Below are positions 22,601 through 34,800 of a stretch of DNA of 64,000 nucleotides, one piece after another. Source of the stretch: Asterochloris sp. CNOR1 (taxonomy: Eukaryota > Chlorophyta > Trebouxiophyceae > Trebouxiales > Trebouxiaceae); contig OZ017746.1 in the NCBI GenBank assembly GCA_963969365.1, positions 868,001-932,000 on the forward strand, given 5' to 3'. The notes beneath the pieces are model-generated. The model was not told the origin of the DNA. It did not search any database and saw only the letters and a program-made list of their open reading frames with translations. The first letter of the stretch is position 1. The number at the start of each line of letters is the position of its first letter. The position numbers were made by a program, and so were the translations under genes.

Positions 22601-25600
22601 GATCCTCAGGGTGTCCCAGGGCCGCCACTCGCTGTGAGGTGCTTGACGCAGCTGAGCAACAGCTCAGCCAGAGGCACACCATGGCTGATCCTGTCCTGAG
22701 TCGCTTGCTCTCGATGACCTGCCCGTGACTGCCTGACACCGCTGCATGTAGCTTCACACTCAGACATGCCATGCAGATGCACAAGCAGACTGCACCGCAA
22801 GTAGCGAGATGGAGTCAGTCTGCATTTGCAGGTGGACTTGATCAGCAAGGCTGACCCGCTGGTGAGCGTGCCCATGCTGCGCGGGGTGCTCCTGTGGCAG
22901 GCGAGCCTGAGCAGGCAGCCCCTGGCAGATGCCCTGCTGCGCCTGGTCAATGACTGCTGCGAGTGGCTGCTGGGCCACTTTGAGCGCTTCATCACTGACA
23001 GGGTGAGGCCAGCTGGGGAGAGCAGCACTTGCAGCATGCTGTGCTCTGATTGAGTTTGACAGGCTGTGAAGCCTGCTGTACATGATGTGCCAGTGCCGCT
23101 GCCTGGCTGAGCTGCCTGGGCCGCGACCACCACGCAACAGCACAGTCAGGCAATGTATGTGGCTGAGTTTGCCCTTTTCATCCCTGCAGGTGGCCAGCAT
23201 TAACAAGTTTGACAGCAAAAGCAGCCTGGGCCTGGCAGACGGAGTCAAGTCGCTGCACGTCCTGCCCTTCTTCGCCACCTTTGCCAGCCTGGCAACTCGC
23301 TTGGAAGACTTGTTGGCAGGTCGGTTTCACACACTTGAAGCCTGTGGGTGCCCGCACTGCCCTGGTGGTACTTAGCAGGGGGCCCAGCCTGCCATGCCAC
23401 CAAGCTGCGACACTGAGGTGCCTGCTGGGTTACACGACAAGACAGGTGCCCACCAGGGCTGCCTGCTGAATGGTGCGGCAAGAAGGTGCCTATCATGCTG
23501 TCGAGCTGGGCAGCTGCTCTCTGCTCCAACACAGCATTGCTGTCCACTGCGGCTGGCGCAGCCTGGCAGCTTGGTCTGCATCTTACACCATGATCCCAGA
23601 ACTGCATGCCTGCAGTTGGGCACAGGAACCCCTGCAGCTTTGGCAGCTGGACGCTGTGTGCCCAGGCTCTGTGCGCCCAAATCACTCCTTTTTGGTGGCC
23701 TGGATGCACTTAGACAGTGACGAAAACCTTCGTGATCAAGCAGCAGAGTCAGATAAGGATACTGTGGTGGGCTGGGTGCTGTTTCTGTGGCAAACGTCAT
23801 GCAACACCTGGCCCTTTGCAGATGACCCCAGTAGCCCGCCGCTGCCGGGCAGGAAGGCCACTGAGAATGAGGATGAGGATGATCTGAGCATTATGAGCGA
23901 GGAGCTGGAGGAGGACCCTGAGACAGAGCCTGCCCATGGGGAGGGGGACGATGATGACGAGGATGGCCCGAGGTGGGCTTGCCACAATGACGCAGCATCG
24001 AGGTCTGCTGTGCATCCTGAAAGGGACCCAGAAGCAGGGCAAAGGGGTGATGATCAGAGGAGACACAGTGGCTTCTAGTGAATGTAGGATTTGCTGTTCA
24101 GCAATTCCTGCAGCAGGATACAAAGAACATGGCAAGAATGATGATTAAAGGGGAGCACTGTTTCAGCTGCGGCCTGATGCAGTTTAAAGTGCTCGGGGCC
24201 AGATGCAGCTTGCTTGCCTGCTGCCTTGTGCAGCAGTGGAGAGTCGCTATGCATGCTGAACAGGCCCTGGACGGGTATAGCCTGCCGATGAGGAGGGGCG
24301 AGATCATGATGATGGCCACCAGAGTTAGGGCAGACACAGGGTCATAATTGACACTGCATTCGCAGGGAATCAGAAGGAAGGGGTTGATCTTGCGCCTGTT
24401 GCCTCTGCATGCTGTGCATGATTTGAAGCAGAGCATCCACATCAACAATGGGTTTCCCATCAAGACCAGATTCAAGCTGCGATGGCCCGATCTGGTTGCA
24501 GTGCAAAGTCCAGCAGGCAGGGACGGGCTGCAGGAGGATGGCCAAGCCCGTGACCACTTGTAAATGCCACCAGGCAAGGCCTGCTGTCAACTCACTGTGG
24601 ACAGTTACAATTGACGCCAGGCAGCGCCACTGCCCTGCAGGCAGAGCCTGGAGGAGCGCAGGCAGAGTGTGCGGGAGGCTGGGCCCCGAGGGGCACTGCC
24701 ACAGGCTACCTCCAGGAAGCAGGCGCTGGCGCCAGACGTCATCCCGCCGGCACACAAGCTACACAACATCAGGTGGGTTGCGCTGCCTCCTCTCTGGGGC
24801 AGTTGCGCTGCTTCCTCTCTGGGGCAGTTGAGCTGCTTCCTCTCTGGGGCATTTGTGCTGTTTCCTCTCTGGGGCAGGCAGCACTGCTTCATCTTCAGGG
24901 CAGGCAGCACTGCGCAGAATCAGCTGGACCTGGCTTTCACAGGCTGGCCACTGGTCGAGCTAGGTCACACCCGTGAAAGGCCACAGTGGCACCGGCAGTT
25001 GTGTGCAGCATGCTCTCCTTTCACGCTTTGCCGGCCAGCCGATGGACCCAGCTGGTGGTTCATTGCACTGTTCTGCGTGTTGTGGTCCGATCCCTGTACA
25101 CCTCGTCTGGCTGCAGGGAGGCTGTGACGCCAGCATACTTTAAGCTTGTGCAGGCAATGTTTGCCACATTGGAGCGCGTGGCTGCCAGCGACCCCAAGCA
25201 TGGGGACCGCCTGCGTCTGGAGAGCTACGCCTACTTCGTGCGGGCGCTGGACCCGCTGGCCTCACAGGTGAACCTCTTGGTGTAATTCTTGAGGGCTCAG
25301 TGCAGCTGGCGCTCATGCTGCAATGCTTGCACTTTGGGCACTATGGAGTCTTGAAATTTATGCTGGTTGGCAGAGGCTGCCTATTGTGACGGCGGTGGAA
25401 CCCAGCTGAATACTCAGCTGGCTGCATTGGCATATTGTGTGCTGGCTCCAGCAGTCTGGCTGCACACTGACTGAAGCGAGCCGCTTGCTGTGGCTGCATG
25501 CCGCTGCTGCGCTGCTGTGCAAAGCTTCTGGTAAGGCAGCAGTTGCAGTCCATATTGTTTGTAGATCATCAGCTGCGCTCACAGTAGTGCCCCCTCTGCA

Positions 25601-26324
25601 GACAGCAGGCATCCAGCAATTCCATGCTCAGGCCCAGGTAGCCAAGCAAGTGGCAAAGCAGGTGTACGTCCAGCAGCAGCTGGAGTACGGCAGGTTCAGA
25701 GCCCTTCTGGAATTTGCCACGGTGAGCACAGCTGTGAAGTTTTTGCAGAATGACATCAAGCTTCAGCTGCCCCTGCTGAAGCAACGCATCATCTTTGGGC
25801 CATTTGATGAAGAGTAAATCATGATGGCTGAGATGGCCGCAGGATGCCGTCGAGACACATCCACCATAAAGGACAACTGGTGCTTGCTTAGGCTCTGTCT
25901 GGCTGAGCACTATATCTGGCACCCGAAAAGCACACTGCTGAGCTGTCTGCCCTGTGTACCTGCACAGTGTTGTTGTCCTCTGCTGCAGAATGTTGACCAG
26001 CTGGTGAAGGACCTGGGGCCGGAGGAGGTGCCTTTCCAGCTGCACTACCAGGTAGCCGACCTGCGAGCATTGCTGGCCGCCACCTTTGAGAAAACGCAGA
26101 AACGCTTTAATGCCATGTGGGCCCGCATCCACAAGCACATGGGCACCTCCTCGCCGGGGCTGATTGGGGAAGTGTGGGAAAGCATGCAGACCCTACTGCT
26201 GGAGAAATGTGGGCTCCTGGAGGCGCACATGGTAAAATGCTACCCCAGCGTGCACCTGACTGTGACGGAGGGAGATATCAAAAACATGATGCTGGCTGCA
26301 GAGAGCAACCTGACCAGCAAGTAG
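16684..26324 (+). CDS. SEC3: Exocyst complex subunit SEC3 (EXOC1-like)
   Basis: Subunit of the octameric exocyst that tethers secretory vesicles at the plasma membrane; in yeast and plants the N-terminal PH-like domain binds phosphoinositides and small GTPases. Twenty-one in-phase exons total 1,071 codons: 16684-16752, 16837-16896, 17055-17162, 17563-17750, 18122-18299, 18650-18763, 19155-19327, 19604-19726, 20145-20283, 20750-20920, 21172-21348, 21613-21780, 21974-22189, 22453-22593, 22832-23002, 23190-23319, 23822-23972, 24641-24772, 25117-25267, 25602-25721 and 25989-26324. The PH-like part contains [17 protein letters not shown] and [12 protein letters not shown]. The plant SEC3 core follows: [28 protein letters not shown], the leucine-rich [11 protein letters not shown], then the helical C-terminal bundle to [10 protein letters not shown]-stop. 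An acidic linker lies in exon 17 ([10 protein letters not shown]). The protein is longer than Arabidopsis SEC3A (about 890 aa) because of Ala/Gln- and acid-rich inserts. The intron after 17162 has a GC donor. Confidence 0.92.
18401..18465 (+). repeat. Decayed copy of the 3' end of SEC3 exon 5 plus its donor site
   Basis: Sequence 18401-18465, inside the intron, closely matches 18238-18305 (exon end and donor) at an offset of about 163 bp. Translated, the exon reads [19 protein letters not shown] and the copy [22 protein letters not shown] remains at the donor-equivalent position, although GTGAGT has become GTGGCC. Confidence 0.85.
20635..20664 (+). repeat. Decayed copy of the acceptor and start of SEC3 exon 10
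   Basis: The stretch CTGCTGCAATTGCTGAGCAA at about 20639-20658 matches the acceptor and first codons of the exon at 20750 (CTGCTGCAGTCGCTGAGCAA), about 102 bp downstream. The AG acceptor has become AA in the copy. Confidence 0.7.
24780..24912. repeat. 25-bp minisatellite in a SEC3 intron
   Basis: The core TCTCTGGGGC begins at 24791, 24816, 24841 and 24866, an exact 25-bp period, with each core preceded by GCTG(C/T)(T/C)TCC-type sequence. A shorter degenerate repeat (GGCAGGCAGCACTGC) follows at about 24873-24912. It sits just inside the intron after the donor at 24773. Confidence 0.85.
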
Positions 26325-26410
26325 AGCTGTTATGTAGTGTAGACGGTCGTCCACCAGAAACCTAACTGCAGTTGATGCATCTGATGTGACGCTGGTCAGT
26401 GTCCCCCCTT

Positions 26411-26415
26411 TGTAA
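26411..26415 (+). terminator. TGTAA poly(A) motif after SEC3
   Basis: TGTAA lies 87 bases past the SEC3 stop codon. TGTAA is the usual poly(A) signal of chlorophyte algae. The UBA3 gene converges from the other side, ending at 26585. Confidence 0.6.
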
Positions 26416-26584
26416 GACTGTGAGCCGCCTAGCTAATGCTTTTGCTGTGAGCCATTGTATTGTCTAAGTTCCAAAATTGAGAGCACTTGATGCCCTAGGC
26501 AGATCTGGCATGCATTCAATGCGTGTGTTCATTTCTGCCAGAGCAAGTTCAGTTGCGGCGCCTGAGACTTTGACAAGCAAGTAC

Positions 26585-29500
26585 TCAGGGGCCATTGGTC
26601 ATGGTCTCATCAGCCTGCTTCCCTGTGAATATTAGCTTGACACGCAGGGTTGATACCAGGCTCTTGTCGTTGACTTGAAGTAGGCTGCCGCTGCCATCTA
26701 CAAGCTCTGAGATGGGCTGCAACACCGTAAGAGAAGAGCTGAGCCTTGTGCAGGCAGCAGTGCACAAATCCCAATGGACCGCACAGGCATCAAAGGCTGG
26801 TCCTTCTTGCACAACGAAGGGCTTTCACCGGGCAAATGGAGTGGCCCACCTTTTCAAGATTAGGACGAGTCAGCTGTTCCAGGGGGCCCTGCATGTACAG
26901 GTTGCTGGCACCATGGCTGGCGCTCGGCCTGCTGAGCTTGTGCTGAGTGGCAATAGCTGCCAGCACCTGCAGGAGCAGGACAAAGTGTCTTCAAAATGAG
27001 TGAGCTCCAGAAAGTGCGCTCCAGCTGAGAAACCATTTTGCAGCCAGCACAAAATTTTCAGCTGCAGATTGCTGTGCGGCAGGCCAAAGCCTGGCTGGTG
27101 CGCAGATGGCGACTTGCCAACTCCCACCTCTCTGAGGGTCAGCTGAGGATCCACCTCAAAGGGAACCCCAGCGCTGCAGATGGGGCAGGTGGGATCCTTC
27201 TCATATGCCACAGTGTGTGTGTATACACCATCTGTGCCTACGTACCTGCAGCTTGCAAGACGGATGGTCAGCTCTCTGCTTACTGCTCACTGAGGGATTG
27301 TCTGTGCCAGCGTCGGCTGAGATTGGGCGCAAGCTGATTGCACAAGGCACGGCCCTTTGCTGGTCAGATTGAGGGCACATCTGCAGCGCGCAGGAGCAGC
27401 ACGCTGTGGGGTGCTGTACAACACCCACATCATGTAGTTGTCCATGCCGGTGCTGCACAGCGTGATGGTTTTGAGGGCCTCCAAGGTGCAGGCGGCTGCA
27501 ACGATGGCGTTGGTGGAGGCAATCGCTGGGATGATGTTCTTCACCACTCCCTGCGTGTGCTGGTAGGTCACCCCCTGCAATGTGCAAGGCAGACACACTG
27601 GCGAGACATGTTTTGCTCTGCTGTGCCTGCTTGTCTGGCCGGTGCTGCGACCAGGCGGCTCAACAACAGCACAGTCCCTGATGGTGCGCTGCAGAACCCT
27701 ATGCTGGCAGGCCAATGCCTGCAGCACACTTTAATTGAAGGAGACCTGGGTGTGACCAGCCGCCCCCGCAAGGCATGCAGATGGTGCACAGGTTTGGTGG
27801 CAACGCAGCCTGTCAGGCAGAGCCTGCACAGAAGCAGGCCGGAGCAGGTTTAACCTGGAATCAGCCCAAAGCAAAGTTTGTCCTCAAGCAGCCTCAAGGA
27901 TTCCTGGCCAGCATCCCTGGATGGGCTGGGGCATCGTCCAGCATAGGGCGCAGGCACAGTCTGCTGCAGGCTGGAGCACAGCAAGCTGTGGGCAAACCTG
28001 CACTCATCTCGGGCTGACACAGGCCAGGCTCCACACAATGCCCAGGTGCCCAAAGCAGCAGCTCCTGGCCGAGCAGGTGCAGTGGCCAGGTTGGCAGGTC
28101 AGCTTGCTGCTTGCTGCATGTTGGAAGCACACATGAAACTTGGTTTTCCTACCAGGTGAGGATGCAGGAGCACCTGTGTGGCGGCAGCATAGCCATTGAT
28201 ATCCTGCGTGTATGGTGCCTTGGAGTTGAGACAGCTGCCAGGCCCACCTGGATGCCGAACTCCTGTGCCCGGGCGGAAGCCTTGTCAAACACCCATCTCA
28301 TGTGCTGCTCCTCATCGGCGTCAAAGGTGTCCCCCGGGCGCTCGTGATCCCACAGTATGAGCTTGGCGTACTCTATGCAGTGCGCGGGTGACCTGCAGGT
28401 GTTCAAGCGCAGGGTTGCAGCTCCAATCGTGGCGAGAGACACCTGCAGGGCTGCAGGCAGAAGCTTGCTGGATTGCAGGTGGCCTGTCAAGCACATGACA
28501 TCGTGGGACCTCCAAAGGCTCCCCCACTGTGTGGGCCCGGTGCAATCTATGCAGTGCAAGGGCCAGCTGTGTCTAGAGGAATGTAGGCTGGCTGCACAAG
28601 CGAGCACTGAGGGAGCCACTGCATCGGCTGACATGCTACAGGCAGGGAGCCACCGCTGCGGGAGGCTGTACACCCAAGGACGCAGGTGGCAGAGGGCCAG
28701 GCAGAGCTGACCTGCGCGCTTGCAAGTACCATGCCCAAGCTTTGCCACTGCTGGGGCAGGCAGGTGCCATCTAAGTTGCAGAGAACGTGGGGGCCAAGGC
28801 AGCCCAATAGTCAGGTTGAATGCAAATGCAGCTTCTGCATGCTATACAGGCACAGCACAGACTTTGCAAGTAGACAGCTGCCAGAGCAGTGACCGGCCGC
28901 GGCCTCCTGACCTGGGCGTCTCAGCCAGTGTACAGAGCGGGAACTTGGTCTGGGGGGGGAACAGCCAGAGAGTGCACTCAAAGCAGGGGGTGTACCCCGG
29001 CAGGATGACCCTTGCATGGCCCTTGAAGCCCTCAGTGCCGCCATCCACCAAGGGCTTGATGGTGCTGGCATCCACAGTGCCATCCTGCTCATACCCTGCA
29101 GGCCACAAAGGGCTGCACCTGTCAGGGGGTGGCACTGTGGAGGCTGGCGCAGCTGTGATTGATAACTGGGCGCAGCCCAGGCTGCACCTTGCGCATCTGC
29201 CAACATGGCGGGGGGTGCAACTGCTTTCGCTAAAGACCTGCTGCAGGCAACCTTCACACCTATGTGTGTTCAACAGAAGCCAAACATATTGTGGTGCTGC
29301 TTCTGCTGGAGTGGGGGGCTCACCCAAGAAGCTGCAGGCAACACTGCCAGGGCTGAGGCTGACCCCTCCCGGCTGTTCCTGTGGCGCAAGGGGTTCTGCA
29401 GCACAGCCTCACAAGCTCCAGCTAGAGGACTGCACACGACCCAGGTTGTGCAGCAACTTGTGCTGCCCTCAAGGCCACTGTAGTCCTGCAGCAGATTGTG

Positions 29501-30331
29501 CTGCCCCTCCAGTCGTGAGAGGCGCACCTAGGAAGCTGCAGGCGACCTGGTTCATGTAGCGCCGTGCCTCAAGGGAGTCCAGCCCCAGGATGATGATGTG
29601 GAACTGCTCATAAAACTCGATGGGCTTCTCCTCAATGCGCCCAAAATGGGGGGTCACCGTGATGCCTGCAATGCGCTGCTGGATCCGCTGAGCTGCCACC
29701 TCAGCCTTGGGCTTGCCCACATCATGCATTCTGCAGGGTGCAGAATCCAGCTGTGGGGGCGTTCTGATGAGACTGGCATCGCTGGTGGGGTGAAGCTGCA
29801 CAGCTGCGTAGCCACCCTGGGTTCAAGCTTGAGGTACTGAGTGTCCTGGAAGGGACCTGATGGGGGTTGACCCTTGCAGGCTTGCTGCAAAAGTCATGCG
29901 TCTTTGCAAAGAGCGCAGATCAGCATATCACTCTGCTTGAGTGTCAGGAAATGACCACATAGGCCAAGGTCAATGGGCTCCTGTAACGCAGCCGCTTGCC
30001 TTCATTGGATGGGCCAGCTCAGCAGTCGAGGCAGTCCAGCAAACCCTGCATGTCCTGCTGCCAGAAATGTATCTCACCTGAACAGAAATTGCCTATTGAG
30101 GTTGGAGACATCAATGGTGTCCATGTCAATCACATCGATGTTGCCAAAGCCTGTGAGGGCCAGGTCCTTGAGCAGCTCGCAGCCTAGCCCTCCGGCCCCC
30201 ACACATAGCACACGGCAATCATTCCTGAGGAATTCTCTGAGCGCTGGATCTGGTTCAAAGCCTGGCCCAGTGATGTTGCCTGGACGTGTCAGCAGCTGAT
30301 CCAGATCTCTCCACCTGCCAGCCTCCTCCAT
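26585..30331 (-). CDS. UBA3: NEDD8-activating enzyme E1 catalytic subunit (UBA3/ECR1)
   Basis: With AXR1/NAE1, activates NEDD8/RUB by adenylation and thioester formation and passes it to UBC12 for cullin neddylation. Eight coding exons, all in phase, give 432 residues, the usual family length: 30331-30078, 29730-29528, 29095-28912, 28392-28248, 27574-27429, 27245-27128, 26966-26850 and 26716-26585. Visible motifs are the nucleotide-binding [63 protein letters not shown], a zinc-binding pair (CFEC and later CPIC) and the catalytic cysteine in [11 protein letters not shown]. Exon 27574-27429 holds [20 protein letters not shown], an invariant family block. The C-terminal ubiquitin-like E2-binding domain ends at [11 protein letters not shown]. 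The start is the first ATG before the conserved GRW-DLDQLL region. Nothing essential is missing. Confidence 0.95.
29311..29349 (-). repeat. Decayed copy of the 3' end of UBA3 exon 2 plus donor
   Basis: On the minus strand, 29349-29311 resembles 29551-29515, the end of exon 2, at an offset of about 202 bp. The exon reads CGCCTGCAGCTTCCTAG then GTGCGC; the copy reads TGCCTGCAGCTTCTTGG then GTGAGC. The copy's donor is closer to consensus than the real one. Confidence 0.7.
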
Positions 30332-31891
30332 CGAGACCTGTGAGGTGAGGCAAATCTAGCTGAGCCTCTCTTAGGTTAAGGGCGTTTACAGACAGCACAG
30401 CATGCCGAGACTACCCCAAATCTTGAATGTTCTGCCCAGATAGAACTGTGAAGACAGCAACACGATGAATTGCTTTGATATTGCAGCAGCTTCTGCCACT
30501 GCCATTCATCTGTCTGCCAGCAGCATCTGGGCTGGATTCACGACAGCGCAGCTGGACTCTTGGTGGAAGTGACTGATGTGCAGCTTGACTTGACTCCCGC
30601 TTCAGAAAAGCATTGACAACAAATGTGTGTGAATGATTTGGAACCTGCGCAGCCGAATGGTGCCACCTGAAGGGTGGCGGCGGTTTGTGCAGGCAAGGTA
30701 AGAATCAATGGGATCAACGCCTGCATTTACATCCCAGTTTGTGGGCAGCTCAAGGCTCTGGCCTTTTGTTTGCCCTCCCAGCAGCAAGCATTGTGGCGGC
30801 ATGTCCAGCACTGTTGGATTGCACAGCCCTTTTGTGAGCAGTGTCCCAACTGCAGAGGTGCGTTGTTGAGTCAGCCGTGTCTGGCTGTGCACAGATGCTC
30901 CTACAGGTGGAGGTGATTCCCAAGGCGTGCAGCGCTACTTCATGACATAGTCCAGTGATCATGCTGGTCCCCGCACTGCTTCAGAAGGTGGCTGTGGCAA
31001 AAGATGTCCTCTGGGAACTGAACGCCAGCACCTGTGGGCCTGCACCTGCTTCGGCCTGCTGCAGAGCAGACCTGCCTTCATGGTTGGCCGAAGAGTCCTG
31101 ACACTGAGCCCTGAGGCCAGGGATGTCCCCCAGCAGAGGCTGGGTCTTAGCTCCTGTGGCTGGTGACAGGCAGATGCTGTGCGACTGGTCTGCGTCAGAC
31201 ATATGGAGGAGCGGCGGCCATCAGCTGAACCTACTGCACCTAGCAGCACAAATCTCCTCAAAGGCCTGCTCTGCACAGAGGTGCGAATGATGCCTTCCAG
31301 CACAAGGCAAATGTTCTTCCCACCGCAGACTGCAGCTGGCAATATAAGCATCTGTGCTGCTCCACCTGTCAAGGGCCAGCGCTAAATTGCTGTGGCTTCA
31401 ATTCCGATGTGTGGAAGTTCTCATAAACTACCTTCTGACATGAACGAGAGGATGCACTGCACCTTCCACCCTTGTTGGCTAAGTAGGAGCCATGTCTGCT
31501 GACTGCTTGTCCTGACAGGCCACCACAGGTGACGAACGGCCAATGTAATGGCTGCAAGGCATTGTTGCCAACTGGGACCACCAACTGGGATCACCATCAG
31601 GACCCCCTGCCCCCATCAAACAAGCACTTTCTTGGTCCAACTGGCCGCCTTACCCCAGCTTTCTGCCTCGCCTCCTGAGCTCCGCAGATTAAACCCACTT
31701 TTTCAAAAGTTGGTAGGGGTTTGTAAGGTTAGGCAGCTCCATTTCAAGGCAGTCTGGTCGCAGCACCGCCCCTGCCCACCATGGTCCCAGACATGGAGCA
31801 ATCTCCCAGAGGCTAAGCACCAGTCTAGCCCTTGCCGCGAGCTGAGCCCGCAGCTCATCCTTGATTGACAGGCCTGCCAGCCCAGACTGTG
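30332..31891. other. Intergenic region between divergent UBA3 and PP2C
   Basis: About 1.56 kb lies between the UBA3 start (complement 30331) and the PP2C ATG (31892). Some open frames exist (for example complement 30959-31372) but none shows a recognisable domain or chains to an exon. Untranslated exons of either gene could lie here. I found no named element. Confidence 0.4.
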
Positions 31892-34800
31892 ATGAATTTC
31901 TTCGCCCAGATGCTGAGCTCCAATAAAGACACCCAGGCAAACAGCCAAAATTCCGGCACACAGGGAGGGTCGGGGCTCAGGTGCGGGGCTCAGGATGGCA
32001 GACATCAAGCTGGGGGACAGAAACATGCAGTCAGGTCTGAGCACATGACTTCCTCCTGCTGCAGGCAGGATCAGCGCGTCAGCTTTGGCTATTCCCTCAT
32101 ACGCGGCAAGCGTGCCAGCATGGAAGATTTTTACCATGCTCAGGCAGGTGCTGGCAGTGCTGCCTGATGACCTTCTGCTCAGCGCACCATGTTGGCAGCG
32201 CCTTAGAAAGTCCTTTCAGCTTCAACCAATGGCCTGCATAGCTGGCCCAGCATGGACTCCCGCACCAAAGTTGTGTTTTGCTGCAGTTTAAGAAGCACCC
32301 GCAGACTGGCGAGGAGGTTGGCTGCTTTGGCGTCTTTGATGGTGAGTTCTTTCAGCCCGCATGACAAGTGCTGCTGTTAAGGGCTTCCTGCGCTTGTAAA
32401 CAGCGCGGCAGGTGGCCTGCACTGATTCTTTGCAAAGTGCTTGTCCATATGAAGATGTTCCACACTGTTGCCCAACACGTTACGTTCCTCTTGCGCAGGT
32501 CACGGAGGCCCCAATGCAGCAGACTTTGTCCGCCAGAACCTGTTTGACTCGCTCTTGAAAAACAGCAAGTTCACAAGTGACTTGGGCACCGCCCTAGGTG
32601 AGGCCACACCATCTCGTCGCCCCTCTGCGATGCCTGCACCCCTGTTGTGCGTCATGTTGCTGGTCACGTCATGCCATCACCCCATGCGCAGCTCCCAGTC
32701 AGGCTGCCGTGACTAGAAGCATGAGGCCGGCGCTTTCAACTGCTGCAGCACGCTCTGACGTGCTCAAGGGGTGCGTGCTCTGCCAGCTGCAGCTGCTTTG
32801 GACGCTCTTCCTTGCCAACAGGCAGCTGCTTCAGCACCCAAAGTGCTGCAGCCACTCTGACGCCGTGCTCCTGCCCTGGCTGCAGTGGAATCGTTCGTGG
32901 ACACAGATCAGCGATACCTGCAAGCTGACGCAGGCACCAGCAGGGATGATGGCTGCACTGCAGTCACGGCTGTGCTGCATCGCAAGCGCCTGGTGGTCGC
33001 CAATGTGGGTGACTCACGGGCTGTGCTGTCCAGGAACGGCCAGGGTGAGCTGCTGGGTTGTGAAGCTCAAGGTGTCATCTGGGCACAGGCACAGTCAGGC
33101 AGTCATGCTTTGCTGTGGACCACACATCAGTGGACAGAGTGCTGCCACAAGGGCACTGTGATTGACAGGCTGTGCTGTTCGAGAACGGCAGATCAAGCAG
33201 CCAGCTGTTGTGCAACAGACAACACCGTGCATCATGTGGGCAAACTCTGCAGGGATTTCTTTGCAGTCGGATTCTTGTACTGTGAAGCAGGGTGCTGCAG
33301 ATCATGCACTAGCGGCTAGACAAGTTGTGCTGGCTGGGCCCTGTTGTCCCGGGCACGCCCATGGCAGCGGTGCAGATGGCATTGCGTCTGACATACAAGG
33401 ACGGCCAGCCACCTTGCGCGCTTGCCTTGGGCTGGGCTGAGCTGTCCAGGGGCGGTCAGGGGGAGGCCCTGGGTGGTGAGGCCCAGGATGCAGTCTGGGA
33501 ACAGCCAGGCAGAACTCTGGAATCCAGACACTGCGATGCAAGACTGGCAGCTGCAGCCCAAGGCAAGGCAGTGTCCTTCCAGGCAGTGCAGCTGCCAGGG
33601 ACAGGCAGTGGGAGGGGCTGCGCTGATGTCTGCCATGACCAGAACGAGACAGCCACTGTGCCAAGCAGCATGGGCAAGTTTTGGAGCCTTGCTGGCCGAC
33701 TGGCAGAGCTCTGTGGGCTGTACAGCATTGTTGTGGAGAGGTGGGATTGTGGGGCAGTGCAGGACCAGGCTGGGCAAGGGGATGTGGGCAGAGCCCACAA
33801 CGCGGAGTCTGGGAGCTGCAAAGCCGGCATGGCTGCCGCTACTGCAGGCAGATGGGAGGGTGGTGCTGGGTTGCAGCAAAGCGTAACACAGCTGTGCTGC
33901 AGTGCCTGGGCCCCCTGCAGCAGTGTACAGCTGCCCCTGACTAGTTTTACACTTAGTGCCCCTGGGGGGCTGCTCTGTCATGCCTGCGTTGTCATGCCTG
34001 CCCATGGCAGCGCAGCTCCTGCCCTGCAGCGGCGCCTGTATACCCCAGAGGTAGGGGGCCACGGCTTGACTGACATGACTCATGTCAGTGAGCCGGCGGT
34101 GGTCGCCCCTCACACATCGGGGGGCTCCACCACTTGAGGCGCACAGTTTCATGCCTGCAGCTTGGCCCCAGCAACCAGGTGTGGGGAGGGGGGGCAGCTC
34201 CCTCCCGTGCAGCAGTGCACTGTCAGGATTACCAGCGAAGCGGCTTGGGGGACACTTGCAGGTGGTAGTCCCTGAAGCTGCTCCCCCCTGGCTGCACCGT
34301 CGACGCTGTCCACTGTGCTGCTCTGCCGTGCTTAGTACCGCAGCTGGGCGTGACAAGCGTGCCCCGCCCTGTCGTGCAGCGGTTCCCCTGTCCGAGGACC
34401 ACAAGCCCAACCGCATCGACGAGCGGCAACGCATTGAGAGCGCGGGGGGCGTGGTGGTGTGGGCAGGCACCTGGCGCGTGGGGGGCGTCCTGGCCGTGTC
34501 GCGGGCGTTTGGGGACCGCCTGCTCAAGCGCTACGTGGTGGCCATGCCTGACATCACAGAGCAGGTGAGGACTGCCTCACAGCTGGTGTCTTGGTCAGGG
34601 GCAGTGCGGAAGACCTGCATGTGGAAGCCTGGGGGCCTTAGCCAGTGCCCAGCAAGGAGCCTGCAAGCATGCTTCTTGGCTGGAGGCTTAAGCAATGGAG
34701 GGCCTGTGCCTGATCGGCGCTTCCAAGTCTCAGTTGGCAGCGTCACTCATGGGAGAAGCATTGACCCAGGCTGAGCTAAGTGTAGGCGGCTTGCGACAGG

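Noticed and set aside
30959-31372. Minus-strand frame between UBA3 and PP2C
   Set aside because: No domain, no clear splice partner, and composition similar to random open frames nearby.
33316-34527. 403-codon open frame on the minus strand
   Set aside because: It lies antisense to the long PP2C intron and crosses PP2C exon 6, whose plus-strand motifs are unmistakable. No domain is recognisable; long antisense frames are common in GC-rich coding DNA.
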